From contig JACKHF010000001.1 of the NCBI GenBank assembly GCA_020639155.1, positions 310,001 to 374,000 of the forward strand: a stretch of DNA of 64,000 nt, written 5' to 3'. Origin of the DNA: Phycisphaeraceae bacterium. Lineage in GTDB: Bacteria; Planctomycetota; Phycisphaerae; Phycisphaerales; UBA1924. Of this stretch, positions 17,655 through 26,761 are shown one piece after another. Position 1 is the first letter of the stretch. Every line of letters starts with the position of its first letter. Position numbers and translations under genes: made by a program. Under the pieces are notes generated by a model that was given only the letters and a program-made list of their open reading frames with translations, did not search any database and had not been told where the DNA came from.

Positions 17655-18356
17655 TCAGCTGCGACGACGGCGAGAGGCGAGCAAGCCTGCTGCTGCAAGA
17701 CCAAGGACCGCTGAACCTGGCGCTGGAACTTCAACGATCATGTCAAAGTCGCCATTGGAGCCGTTGTCAGCAAGGAAGAACTCAGCAAATGAGCCGCCAA
17801 AGACCTGGTTCACAAAGAGCGAGATGTCAACATCCAGCCCATAGTTTGCATCGTTGTCATTGTCGACAAAGACCGAGTTGATAACAAGGCCTGAAACGTT
17901 CCACGGGCCTGCACCACCGCCGGTGATGAAGCTTGTACCACTATTAGAGAACGATCCCTGCACGTAGTCGACGCCCGCACCGTTGTTCGTTACGCCGAAC
18001 TTGAACGTGCCATCAACCAGATCACCATTGTTGAAGTTGAGGAAGCCGTCAACACTGACGAGTGTTGCGGAACCAGCAACAACAAAGGGACCGTTTCCGC
18101 CTGTCAGGTTGTTTCCTCTGACTTTGTTGTCGAGAAACGCAGCTGCACCGAAGTTCATGCCCCATGAACCGGTAAAGTTGTTGCCACCGCCTGAACTGAT
18201 TGTGGACACAGCATTACCCGTGCCATTTGGGCCATCTGTAAACCCAATCGCCATGCCATTGATGTCAAACTTGAGTTGGGAATACGGCTGAGCGTGTGCA
18301 GCGCTTACGCACGCTGCTGCAGCAGCCGCGCCGATAACGGCGCGTGTGATCTTCAT
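17655..18356 (-). CDS. Secreted protein with PEP-CTERM-like sorting tail (1)
   Basis: 233 residues. A signal peptide (MKITRAVIGAAAAAACVSAA, cleaved near AHA-QP) precedes a Gly/Asn/Ser-rich, beta-strand-like body without cysteine. The C-terminal tail is VPAPGSAVLGLAAAGLLASR followed by Arg-Arg-Arg-Ser. A short Pro motif, one hydrophobic helix and a basic end form a PEP-CTERM/exosortase-type sorting signal as used by planctomycetes. It is likely exported and processed at the envelope or in the matrix. GGAGAGAG lies before the ATG. No enzymatic domain is recognised. Two further proteins with the same tail lie at 37845 and 41961. Confidence 0.8.
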   Translation of the reverse strand: MKITRAVIGAAAAAACVSAAHAQPYSQLKFDINGMAIGFTDGPNGTGNAVSTISSGGGNNFTGSWGMNFGAAAFLDNKVRGNNLTGGNGPFVVAGSATLVSVDGFLNFNNGDLVDGTFKFGVTNNGAGVDYVQGSFSNSGTSFITGGGAGPWNVSGLVINSVFVDNDNDANYGLDVDISLFVNQVFGGSFAEFFLADNGSNGDFDMIVEVPAPGSAVLGLAAAGLLASRRRRS

Positions 18357-18566
18357 TGCTCTCTCTCCTTCACAATGAACAAAAAACCGGATGTCACTGG
18401 CATGGTGTCTTGTCTTGTCGCCAGATTCGTAACAAGTATACCGGAATCGGCTCCGATATTGACTAGGAAAACTGCGTATTTTGGGGAGAATTTACGGACC
18501 CCTTACAAAGTCATCGCATCATTCCATTGTCAAAATGATTCTCGGACGAAGCCTAGTTTTCCACAC

Positions 18567-19367
18567 TCAGACGCTCTGTACTGTTTGATTTGAAGGCTGT
18601 CTTATTCGCGAGGGACCCAAGCCAAGTGCAAGCGACAGAACTGCGATCAAACACGAAACAAACGCTGTAGGCGAGGTCCAGCTGAGTGCGTGAACGATCT
18701 CGGGCAGTTCGGCGGGCGGCCTGCCCCCCACCGATGGCACGAAACTGATGTTTGGCATGATCTGGTATGCTGCGGGATACTGCCAGCTAAATCGATCGAT
18801 CTCACCCCGTTCTGGATCGGCAGCTTTTCTGCTCGATGCGAGATGCCCGGACGTGTGATCGAACCCACCTTCCGGCAAAAACTCATAGAAATCGAACTTC
18901 CACGCTTTGCGGTCGATCTCACCCCATGTTTCTTCATCAGATCCAAGACGCTGAGTTCTTGTCACAATCGCGAGCCGATCCGTGATGTTGCCAGCTTCAA
19001 TCTCGTTGTCCAAATCGGCAAGGTCGATGCCGAGTGCTGGCGCGAATCTGACGACAGCGAGCCAGTTTTTGTGACGCTCGAGTTTGGGAAGGTCTGGATG
19101 ACCGGGCGTCATTGACGCACGAAGTTCAAATGACTCGTCACCATAATGGACAGCAATACCGTCTTCGCCGCCGGGCATTGTGATGTCATCAATCCTGACA
19201 TCTCGGCCCGCGAATCCGAACTGGCGAAGATCCACTCTCTGGACAGAGAAGACCTCTCTTGGGGCTGTCTTCTGAAATGTGCGTACTTTCAAGACCATCT
19301 GCCAGACCGAGACTGCACAGATGACAAGAGCGATGGACGCGATCGTCAGATGCGTTTTTCGTGACAT
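18567..19367 (-). CDS. Hypothetical membrane-anchored protein
   Basis: 266 residues. An N-terminal hydrophobic segment (HLTIASIALVICAVSVWQMV) may be a signal anchor. A mostly soluble domain follows with several Asp/Glu-rich turns. A second hydrophobic segment near the C-terminus (TAFVSCLIAVLSLALGLG) precedes a short basic tail. The middle domain is therefore probably periplasmic. No known motif was seen. The ATG at 19367 begins the hydrophobic segment; a longer open frame upstream is rejected because it runs into the nuoD promoter region. It is divergent from nuoD. Confidence 0.65.
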   Translation of the reverse strand: MSRKTHLTIASIALVICAVSVWQMVLKVRTFQKTAPREVFSVQRVDLRQFGFAGRDVRIDDITMPGGEDGIAVHYGDESFELRASMTPGHPDLPKLERHKNWLAVVRFAPALGIDLADLDNEIEAGNITDRLAIVTRTQRLGSDEETWGEIDRKAWKFDFYEFLPEGGFDHTSGHLASSRKAADPERGEIDRFSWQYPAAYQIMPNISFVPSVGGRPPAELPEIVHALSWTSPTAFVSCLIAVLSLALGLGPSRIRQPSNQTVQSV

Positions 19368-19486
19368 GGTGCGACAGGGTAGGTTCCGAGGCTGAAGTTT
19401 CCTTATTTCGGGAGCAGAACAGGGTCGAGGCCCTATGATGGCACCACGTTTTTTCGTTGGTTTCGCACAGTCGAAGGACCCCACCC

Positions 19487-20776
19487 ATGCCGTACACCTT
19501 GCGTCCCGATCAGGGGCTGGATGTCGACGCTGACCGAATCGACTACATCGCAGACCATGTCGACACGGGCGACCGGTGGGTGCTGAACTTCGGTCCGCAG
19601 CATCCCGCAACGCACACCACGCTGCGCTTGGTGCTGGAACTGGATGGCGAACGCGTTGCGCGATGCACGCCGCACATCGGATATCTGCATTCCGGGTTCG
19701 AAAAGCTCGGCGAGCACCTTGATTACAACCAGTACGTCACGATCTGCTCGCGGATGAACTATCTGTCGCCGATCGCCAACGACATCTGCTGGCATCACAC
19801 GATCGAAAAGCTGTTCGCGATCGATATCACACCGCGCTGCAAGGTGGTGCGCACGATCATGGCTGAGCTTGCACGCATCCAGGACCATCTGCTGTGTGTT
19901 GGTGCTGCGGGTCTAGACCTGAATGCGTTTACAGGATTTCTGTACGCATTCAACTGCCGCGAGGACATCTACGACATCTGCGATTACATCTCCGGGCAGC
20001 GGTATCACCCGGACTGGACGCGCGTTGGGGGCGCAATGAAGGATCTGCCCGACGAGGAAGTCTTCAAGAGGATGATCAAAAAGTTCATCCACGAGACACT
20101 CCCCGGCGCGATCAAGGATCTTGAGAACCTGCTCAACCGCAACCGCATCTTCATGGATCGCACGCAGGGCATCGGTGTGCTGACGCACGACGAGGCGATC
20201 GCGCATTCGATGTCCGGCCCCATGGCGCGCGCCAGCGGCGTACGTCGCGATCTGCGCAAGGATTTCCCGTACCTGTGCTACGCGGACAACTGGAACGGCG
20301 ACGGTGCTGAAGCGGTCAAGTTTACTGTCCCCGTTGCGACGGATGGCGATGTGTATTGCCGATTCCTCGTTCGTGTCGAGGAGATGAAACAGTCGATCAA
20401 GATCATCGATCAACTGATTGACTCCATCCCCGGCGGCCCGATGGACGCGTTCGCGGATTCAAAGATCGTCAAGCCGAGCAAGAACGATGTGTACGGTTCC
20501 ATTGAGGGATTGATCCAGCACTTCGAACTGATCATGTCCAATCGTGGTTTCACGCCGCCGATTGCGGAGTGCTACGGCGCAAATGAAACAGCAAACGGTG
20601 AACTCGGGTTCTATGTGATTTCCGATGGCTCGCCTCGCCCGTGGCGTGTGAAGGTACGCCCACCATCGTTTATCAACTATTCGGTGGTATCGAAGCTGCT
20701 GGAAGGGCACATGCTTGCGGACACGGTGGCCATTCTTGGCTCGATCAACATCGTTGCTGCAGAACTCGACAGGTAA
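19487..20776 (+). CDS. nuoD: NADH-quinone oxidoreductase subunit D (49-kDa subunit)
   Basis: 429 residues, the normal NuoD length. The protein shows NFGPQHPATHTTLRLVLELD, then HIGYLHSGFEKLGEH, the quinone-site region CSRMNYLSPIANDICWH, and the C-terminal RPWRVKVRPPSFINYSVV plus a closing DR. NuoD forms the quinone-binding interface of respiratory complex I on the cytoplasmic arm. The ATG at 19487 has AAGGA about 11 bases upstream. No other nuo gene adjoins it: neighbours are an unknown membrane-anchored protein and a small lipoprotein. The complex is therefore encoded in dispersed pieces. Confidence 0.96.
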   Translation: MPYTLRPDQGLDVDADRIDYIADHVDTGDRWVLNFGPQHPATHTTLRLVLELDGERVARCTPHIGYLHSGFEKLGEHLDYNQYVTICSRMNYLSPIANDICWHHTIEKLFAIDITPRCKVVRTIMAELARIQDHLLCVGAAGLDLNAFTGFLYAFNCREDIYDICDYISGQRYHPDWTRVGGAMKDLPDEEVFKRMIKKFIHETLPGAIKDLENLLNRNRIFMDRTQGIGVLTHDEAIAHSMSGPMARASGVRRDLRKDFPYLCYADNWNGDGAEAVKFTVPVATDGDVYCRFLVRVEEMKQSIKIIDQLIDSIPGGPMDAFADSKIVKPSKNDVYGSIEGLIQHFELIMSNRGFTPPIAECYGANETANGELGFYVISDGSPRPWRVKVRPPSFINYSVVSKLLEGHMLADTVAILGSINIVAAELDR

Positions 20777-20814
20777 GCACACTTAGAATAAGCATCTGAA
20801 AACAAGGAGAATAC

Positions 20815-21033
20815 ATGAATCGTCTGACTTCATATCGTGCAACTTCATTGGTGCTGGCGGTAACTGGTCTGTGTGCAGTGATGCTAGCTGGCTGCTCATC
20901 ATCACCTGAGAACAAAGCAGAACAGAAAGCAGAGCGTGCATCGAATCGAACTGAGAGCAAGGTTGATCAGAAGATTGACCAGAAGACCGACAACGTGATT
21001 GACAAGGGTATCGACAAAGTGTTCAACTGGTAA
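20815..21033 (+). CDS. Small lipoprotein
   Basis: 72 residues. The signal peptide ends in VMLAGC, a good lipobox. The mature part is only about 40 residues and is made almost wholly of Lys, Asp, Glu, Asn, Gln and Ile (VDQKIDQKTDNVIDKGIDKV). It is probably one amphipathic helix with a roughly seven-residue periodicity. AAGGAG lies before the ATG and a terminator follows. The size and style recall small Lpp-like outer-membrane lipoproteins, but there is no proven homology. It lies 38 bases after nuoD and may be co-transcribed. Confidence 0.8.
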   Translation: MNRLTSYRATSLVLAVTGLCAVMLAGCSSSPENKAEQKAERASNRTESKVDQKIDQKTDNVIDKGIDKVFNW

Positions 21034-21063
21034 ATCTTGGGTCTTGATAGCTTTTCAAGTAGA

Positions 21064-21097
21064 AACGCACACGGCATTGTCGGGTGCGTTTTTCTTT
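21064..21097 (+). terminator. Terminator after the small lipoprotein gene
   Basis: Stem AACGCAC (21064-21070) / GTGCGTT (21084-21090) is followed by TTTCTTTT. It may also serve the convergent gene ending at 21115. Confidence 0.75.
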
Positions 21098-21114
21098 TAG
21101 TCGCCCGATGCATG

Positions 21115-21471
21115 CTAGCGAAGGCTCCATCCAATCGGTCCGCGGAACTTCCACTTTGCGTGGAGAGATTGAGCCACATCGGTGTTTTCAACTCGGACAG
21201 TCATGGTTTGTGCTGAAACAGCATGATTCAGAAGAATGCTGGTCGATCTCTTTGGCGCAACCAATCGATGAGATTGCTCAGCAGCATACACGGCAAGCCA
21301 CGCGTCACCTTCGTTTTCAACACTGAATCTCACATCCAATCCGTCAACAGTCCACTCGTGAGATTCACCATGAGCAAGTGTCACCTCACCCTGCTCAACA
21401 TGCATGCGGGTGCATGCTGTCAACACGAGTACTGAGCACAGAAACAGAGCCAATCGAATCACTGCAGCCAT
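21115..21471 (-). CDS. Putative lipoprotein
   Basis: 118 residues. A signal peptide (MAAVIRLALFLCSVLVLTAC) ends in the lipobox LTAC. The mature region of about 98 residues looks beta-rich (WTVDGLDVRFSVENEGDAWL, QTMTVRVENTDVAQSL). There is no recognised domain. The ATG at 21471 has GGAG five bases before it. The longer frame starting at a TTG at 21567 would overlap the LURP-one gene and is rejected. It is probably in an operon behind the LURP-one gene. Confidence 0.7.
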   Translation of the reverse strand: MAAVIRLALFLCSVLVLTACTRMHVEQGEVTLAHGESHEWTVDGLDVRFSVENEGDAWLAVYAAEQSHRLVAPKRSTSILLNHAVSAQTMTVRVENTDVAQSLHAKWKFRGPIGWSLR

Positions 21472-21529
21472 ATATATACTCCATTCATTGGACACGTCGA
21501 AGTTTCGTTTGTCATGTGCGAACAGCAGT

Positions 21530-22021
21530 TCAAGCGTGCTTGCGTGCGTTGTGGCATGCCATGTCAATCACAACTGTGCAGGCAAGCAACAGAATCTGAT
21601 CTTCGGTATCAACGATTTCCACGCCATACGTATCGGTCATAGTAAACCATCGCTTTGAGATTGTGGCAATGGTCTTGCCGTGACGCGAAATGACATACTC
21701 TTGGTGCAGAAAATCCCCTTCCGCCACGGGATCGTTTGGCCCGGGCTCATCGATTGTGAAAACGCACTTGAACAAGGTGAACAGCTTCTTTCTTACGACA
21801 GCTGCGAGTTGTCCTTCACGATAAATCTCATATGTCGGACCAATCGAGAGCAGTTTTTGATAGATGAATGCAAGCTGATTGCCATCCATATCCTGAAATG
21901 AAAGCCTGTCCCCGAATGTGAACACCTTGCCATCAACAAAGTACAAGCTCTGACCAAGCTCTCCCTTGATAAGAAAATCATCGCCCCACGCGAAGAGTTT
22001 CTGTTTCATTACGTACCGCAT
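21530..22021 (-). CDS. LURP-one-related (YxjI/DUF567) family protein
   Basis: 163 residues. It starts MRYVMKQKLFAWGDDFLIKG, the characteristic N-terminus of bacterial LURP-one proteins. Alternating beta strands follow (SLYFVDGKVFTFGDRLSF, then AFIYQKLLSIGPTYEIYREG). A hydrophobic C-terminal helix with ILLLACTVVIDMACHN completes the tubby-like fold. The fold is related to phospholipid scramblases and tubby proteins. Function in bacteria is unclear; membrane association is inferred. Start and length fit the family well. Confidence 0.85.
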   Translation of the reverse strand: MRYVMKQKLFAWGDDFLIKGELGQSLYFVDGKVFTFGDRLSFQDMDGNQLAFIYQKLLSIGPTYEIYREGQLAAVVRKKLFTLFKCVFTIDEPGPNDPVAEGDFLHQEYVISRHGKTIATISKRWFTMTDTYGVEIVDTEDQILLLACTVVIDMACHNARKHA

Positions 22022-22116
22022 GTGAAACTATATTCCAACAGTTTCTCACCTGAGAACCGTGAAGGTGCCGCCACAACCTTTCACTTGCGGTATACTGGGC
22101 TTGGCTTTGGTATCAG

Positions 22117-24009
22117 ATGAACTCGAAAGACAGGCACTCCATGCATGGAAAGGAAGCACAATCAGGACAGTCCCTGGCATCTGGTTTCAGACTGCGTGCT
22201 TCTCTGTTGGTACTTACGGTTCTGATAACTTGGACCTCCGGCCTGAATGCCCAGGCAATCAAGCAACGCGAACAGGCGCCCAAGCCTCCCACTATCGAGG
22301 AACTTGTCGATCAGGTGTTCACCGCAACCGGATCAGAACGCACACCAGACATCATCGAACAGGAGCTTGCGGATCTGTGTATTCGAATCGCTCTCACTGC
22401 CAACGAGTCATCGCTTGAGAAGATTGCATTGGCGGATGCTCCACGAAGGGTAATGCACGATATCAACGCGGCGCGCGATTCGCATTCACTATTTCTGGCG
22501 TACCGGGAATCTCCGCTTGCCTTTGAGTCTCTTGCGTACGTCCTGCGCGTGGAAACCAAGGACAGAGCACCGTCATATCAAACACTCGCCCGTCTTGCGA
22601 AGGAACGATCAAAGGATGTAACAGAATACCCGAATCTTGCGGCTGCGGTTGCAGCGGTGCATGAAAAGCAGTTTGTAAGAAGTATCAATGAGAATGTCGC
22701 GCGGGGCAGTTCTGCACGAGAACTCTTTGACTACTTCGTGAAGCATCGTCAGGCGATGGCACTGGACCCAGCAAGCACGCCAGCCGAAGTACTCGTCTAC
22801 GTTGTGGATTCAGCTGCGCCTGTGAGAGAGCTTGAGTGGGCGCTCGAGGAGTACCGGAATCGAAAGCCAAATCTTGATCGCTGCTACTTCCAGATTCGAT
22901 ATGATGACTCGTACTTCAAGCGTGGCACAGAGAAGAAACTGACCGCTTCGGGCAGGTTCGATTTACCAGCAATCCAGAAGTATGGCGGTGTCTGCGCCGA
23001 TCAGGCGCATTATGCAACGCATGTGGGCAAGGCATTCGGCATCCCTACTGCATATGTGCGCGGTCGAGGTGTTGATGTTGCGCACGCGTGGGTTGGCGAG
23101 TTTGTCATCAGGGGTTCGAAGTCGGAATGGAACTTTGACTCCGGCCGATACGACGGATATGAAAACCTCCGTGGGGAGGTGATGTGCCCTGTCTCAGGCA
23201 GGTGGATCAGTGATGGTGAGGTTGCGCTGATTGCCGAGTTTGCCAAACACACCCAGCTTGAACGTCGAACCGCAGCAGCGCTCATCGATGTTGCTGCTCG
23301 GCTGAACACAACATCACCCACCGATACCTTCGAACCCATCCTCGGGCTTCGCCAGGCAACGAAGCCTCGAACCATCGATATCAATGGACAACTTGAACTT
23401 CTGCGACTTGCATCAGAAGCATGTCCGCATGATGCGATGATCTGGCGTGCGCTCGCGAGTGAAGCAAAGCAGGGAAGGCTGACCATGAGTCAGATGAAAT
23501 CCTGGGCCGACGATCTACTGAAGCTGTCAGGAAAAGACTACGCAGATTTCTCGTTTGAGGTGCTTGCTGACATGATCAGCGCGGTCCCGGATGCGGATGA
23601 GCAATCAAGGATGTGGGACTGGGCATTTGATCGGTTCTCCCGCCGACCGGATCTTGCTTCGGCAGCGCGATTCAGACAGGCATCCATGTGGGAGAAGACT
23701 GGAGATCCTAGCAAAGCGTGGGACGCATACAACGACGTTGCGATGCGGTTTGCAAACGAGAGTCCTGACACAGTTCCAGCTGTCGAGCAGATGCTCAATC
23801 TGCTCTCACGCAATCAACGCCGGAAAGAGAACGCGACCCCAATGCTGGAAAAGGTCTGGAAGCGCATACGCAAGCCCGATGACTTTGCTGTGCAGTTCAG
23901 AGCGCAGAGCAACTGGTATCGTGTCGGCGTGCTCCTTGCGCGTGAGCATGAGCGGAACGGCGATACGCAGAGAGCAGGCACCGTCCGTCGAAGACTGGGT
24001 ATGGATTGA
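22117..24009 (+). CDS. Exported transglutaminase-like protein
   Basis: 630 residues. A signal peptide precedes a processing site near GLNAQA (about residue 47); a second start at 22141 is possible. The first 250 residues are helical without a known motif. A transglutaminase-like core follows, with Cys293 in YGGVCADQAHYA, His323 in DVAHAWVGEF and Asp341 in WNFDSGRYDGY. These supply a Cys-His-Asp triad. The last 250 residues are alpha-helical and repeat-like. The protein is likely periplasmic and could act on peptides or cross-links. Substrate unknown. Confidence 0.78.
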   Translation: MNSKDRHSMHGKEAQSGQSLASGFRLRASLLVLTVLITWTSGLNAQAIKQREQAPKPPTIEELVDQVFTATGSERTPDIIEQELADLCIRIALTANESSLEKIALADAPRRVMHDINAARDSHSLFLAYRESPLAFESLAYVLRVETKDRAPSYQTLARLAKERSKDVTEYPNLAAAVAAVHEKQFVRSINENVARGSSARELFDYFVKHRQAMALDPASTPAEVLVYVVDSAAPVRELEWALEEYRNRKPNLDRCYFQIRYDDSYFKRGTEKKLTASGRFDLPAIQKYGGVCADQAHYATHVGKAFGIPTAYVRGRGVDVAHAWVGEFVIRGSKSEWNFDSGRYDGYENLRGEVMCPVSGRWISDGEVALIAEFAKHTQLERRTAAALIDVAARLNTTSPTDTFEPILGLRQATKPRTIDINGQLELLRLASEACPHDAMIWRALASEAKQGRLTMSQMKSWADDLLKLSGKDYADFSFEVLADMISAVPDADEQSRMWDWAFDRFSRRPDLASAARFRQASMWEKTGDPSKAWDAYNDVAMRFANESPDTVPAVEQMLNLLSRNQRRKENATPMLEKVWKRIRKPDDFAVQFRAQSNWYRVGVLLAREHERNGDTQRAGTVRRRLGMD

Positions 24010-24314
24010 GTAGATGCTGACGGGCACCTTCATGAAGTTCTAACTTTCAGCCGGAGATAGAACGGAACAGTTATTGGACTATTTATAACGATGCGCTCAG
24101 TGCCTGTGGTCTGCTTCGGCACTCTTGGATGACGATCATCCCGGCCGAACCGGTTGTGCTGGCTCCCGTATGATGCATCGTGACGATCCGGCTGTAACGG
24201 CTCAAACGCAGGGGTTGCGCATCCGATGTGTCACACGCAGTTTGCGCGGGATGAAATCGGGCAGCACGCCTGTTCACCCCGTCAGGCCCATCTACATGGT
24301 GTAGGACATACATC
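24010..24314. other. Intergenic region without a recognised gene
   Basis: 305 bases between the transglutaminase-like gene and the S41 protease gene. No convincing hairpin terminator or RNA was seen, and small frames here do not read as protein. The S41 promoter must lie here unless transcription reads through. Confidence 0.5.
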
Positions 24315-26690
24315 ATGGAGACCGCGGGCGGGACATCAATCAGGCTCATGGAGCACATAATGCAGCATACCACACCATGTCGCACACCAGCACGCCGTTC
24401 CGTCTTCGGACGCAGGGCTGGCACTCGACTCTCATTTGTTTCGTTGTGCCTCTTTACCGTGGCTGGTCAGGCTTTCATCACACCAAACCAAGCATTGGCA
24501 CAGGATGGTGGCGTTGCGATTGCTGAGCGCGATACTGGTATGGGCCTGAGTTCGTGGTCGGGCAGTGTGTGGCAGGCTGCTGCGCAAGGCGATGAAAAGC
24601 GGTTCTTCGCTCTGCTCGATCAGATGCCGGATTCAGATTCCATGCAGGCAATGGCGCTGAAGGATTCCATCGCCCATCTGCGTGCAAACTTTGCAGAACG
24701 AGAGAATCAGCGCAAGGAGCATTTGTCCGAAGTTCGCGCCCGGTTCGAAGAAACGATGGCGCAGGAGCACACCGATCTTGTGCTGACAACCGCGCTGCGC
24801 GATGCGGTCGAGATTGAGATGTACTCGGCGGACAAGGCCGCGTTCCATGCAGACGAGAGTATCCGCAACCTTATCAAGGAAGCTGATGCAGCCGCAGTTG
24901 CCGCAGAAGATCGCGCGGACTGGCTGATGGCAAACGAGCTTTATTACAGGCTCAGTCTCCTGATTCCCGGCAACACCACCTACGACGAGAAGGTGCATGA
25001 ACTCGGTCGCCGGCTTGCAATGATCCGTCTGTACGCCCCGAACAAACTCTGGGAGATGCGCAACGAGCGCCGCATGCTCGAAGACGAAGCAGAGCCACTG
25101 CCGCCGTTCAATAACGTCGGCGAAGATTTCCGCGAGAAACTTTCCGGCATCAGTGACGAAATCGTGATTGATGCTGTCGGCCGTGCGGCACGGCTGCACG
25201 TCGAACTCGGCGATGAGCTCGATCTGGTTCGTGATGGACTGCGGGCACTTGAGGTATTTGCAGAAACGCCTGAGCTCGCCGACACATTTGAAGGCCTGAA
25301 AGATGAGGCAGCGCGTGAGCGGTTCCTCTCCATGGTTCGCTCTCGTCGTGCGCAGCTTGGCCTGACCATGACCCGGGCAAGCTCGCTCATCGATGATCTT
25401 CAGAAAATCAACCGCGAGACGATCAACATCCCCAAGGAAGCGCTTCTGCACGAGCTTGGCAATGGCGCGATGTCTGCGCTCGACGACTACTCCGCGATCA
25501 TCTGGCCCGACGAGGTGCGACGCTTTGAGCGCAACACCTCGGGCAAGTTCATCGGTATCGGCGTGCAGATTCAGATGAACGAACTCGGCAACATCGAGGT
25601 CGTGACGCCACTCGAAGGCACACCGGCGCAGCGTGCCGGCGTTCGCTCTGGCGATGTCATCAAGAGGGTCAATGGTGAATCCGCTGTTGGGTTTACGCTC
25701 GATCAGGCTGTCGACAACATCACAGGCCCTGAGGGAACGAATGTTGTCGTCAGTATCGATCGTGAAAACGACGAGGGCGAGCTTGTCGAGCACGAGTACA
25801 ACATTCGTCGCGAGGTCATCAAGCTCCGCTCGATCAAGGGGTGGAAGCGCCTCGACGCCAACGAAGATAACTGGAACTGGTTTGTGGATGATGATTCGAA
25901 GATCGGATACATCCGCATGACCCAGTTCCATGAGGAGACATCGATCGAACTCGATCGCGCCATCGCGCAGATGAAGGCCGAGGGGCTGCAGGGTCTGGTG
26001 TTCGACCTGCGGTTCAACCCCGGCGGTCTGCTTGATGAAGCGGTCAGTGTTGTCAGCAGGTTCATTGATCGCAAAGAAGCAAATGAAGCGATTAACGGCG
26101 CTGTCGTGGTCTCTACAGAGAACAAACGCAATCTGCCACAGATGCGTCCGGAAGTTGTCCAGGGTCATCGCGATTCACTCGCTGGCATTCCGGTTGTTGT
26201 GCTGATCAACGAAGGATCGGCATCGGCAAGCGAGATCGTTTCCGGCAATCTGCAGGACTACGCGCACGCCGGTGCGATACCCGCTGTGATTCTCGGTTCA
26301 CGCTCATTCGGAAAGGGCTCGGTGCAGAACGTGTGGTACCTGCGTTCATCACCACCCGCAGCGTTGAAACTGACAACACAGTATTACAAGCTGCCGGGCG
26401 GTCGTCTGATCCATAAGCATCCCGGCTCTGAGAATCATGGTGTCGAGCCTGACATTGAGGTCGAGATGCTGCCGAACCAGGTAACAGAAGCGATCCTGCT
26501 TCGTCAGGCAGCGGACGTGGTCACGCTTGATGAGAACGGTCTGCCGATTGTCAATGATGAGACACCAAACCCGGACGATCTGATCGACAAAGGCACCGAC
26601 CTGCAGTTGCACACAGCTGTCGTGCTTCTGAAAGCGAAGCTGACCAAGGGTGAGCCGCGCCATGCACAAATCGGTGGCTCACAGCGGTAA
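24315..26690 (+). CDS. S41-family carboxy-terminal processing protease (Ctp/Prc-like) with PDZ domain
   Basis: 791 residues. A signal peptide ends near ITPNQALAQ. A helical region of about 340 residues follows. Next comes a PDZ domain (GKFIGIGVQIQM to TPLEGTPAQRAGVRSGDVIK) and the S41 catalytic domain. The catalytic domain has the serine box EGSASASEIVSG (around residues 634-645) and the Lys base in FGKGSVQN (Lys667). It is presumably a periplasmic protease cleaving C-terminal tails of envelope proteins. AGGA lies about eight bases before the ATG at 24315; ATGs at 24348 and 24360 would shorten the long n-region. The N-terminal helical extension is larger than in usual Ctp enzymes. Confidence 0.9.
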   Translation: METAGGTSIRLMEHIMQHTTPCRTPARRSVFGRRAGTRLSFVSLCLFTVAGQAFITPNQALAQDGGVAIAERDTGMGLSSWSGSVWQAAAQGDEKRFFALLDQMPDSDSMQAMALKDSIAHLRANFAERENQRKEHLSEVRARFEETMAQEHTDLVLTTALRDAVEIEMYSADKAAFHADESIRNLIKEADAAAVAAEDRADWLMANELYYRLSLLIPGNTTYDEKVHELGRRLAMIRLYAPNKLWEMRNERRMLEDEAEPLPPFNNVGEDFREKLSGISDEIVIDAVGRAARLHVELGDELDLVRDGLRALEVFAETPELADTFEGLKDEAARERFLSMVRSRRAQLGLTMTRASSLIDDLQKINRETINIPKEALLHELGNGAMSALDDYSAIIWPDEVRRFERNTSGKFIGIGVQIQMNELGNIEVVTPLEGTPAQRAGVRSGDVIKRVNGESAVGFTLDQAVDNITGPEGTNVVVSIDRENDEGELVEHEYNIRREVIKLRSIKGWKRLDANEDNWNWFVDDDSKIGYIRMTQFHEETSIELDRAIAQMKAEGLQGLVFDLRFNPGGLLDEAVSVVSRFIDRKEANEAINGAVVVSTENKRNLPQMRPEVVQGHRDSLAGIPVVVLINEGSASASEIVSGNLQDYAHAGAIPAVILGSRSFGKGSVQNVWYLRSSPPAALKLTTQYYKLPGGRLIHKHPGSENHGVEPDIEVEMLPNQVTEAILLRQAADVVTLDENGLPIVNDETPNPDDLIDKGTDLQLHTAVVLLKAKLTKGEPRHAQIGGSQR

Positions 26691-26720
26691 TCTCTAAGAC
26701 ACATTGCTCTGTTAATACAG

Positions 26721-26745
26721 CCCCGGCACATGCCGGGGTTTTTCA
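26721..26745 (+). terminator. Terminator after the S41 protease gene
   Basis: Stem CCCCGGC (26721-26727) / GCCGGGG (26732-26738) is followed by TTTTTC. Confidence 0.85.
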
Positions 26746-26761
26746 TTCTGCACGAAGGGAC

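Noticed and set aside
24633..26168. 511-residue open frame on the minus strand
   Set aside because: It lies wholly antisense to the S41 protease gene, whose motifs are clear. The antisense protein is rich in His/Cys/Arg and has no domain.
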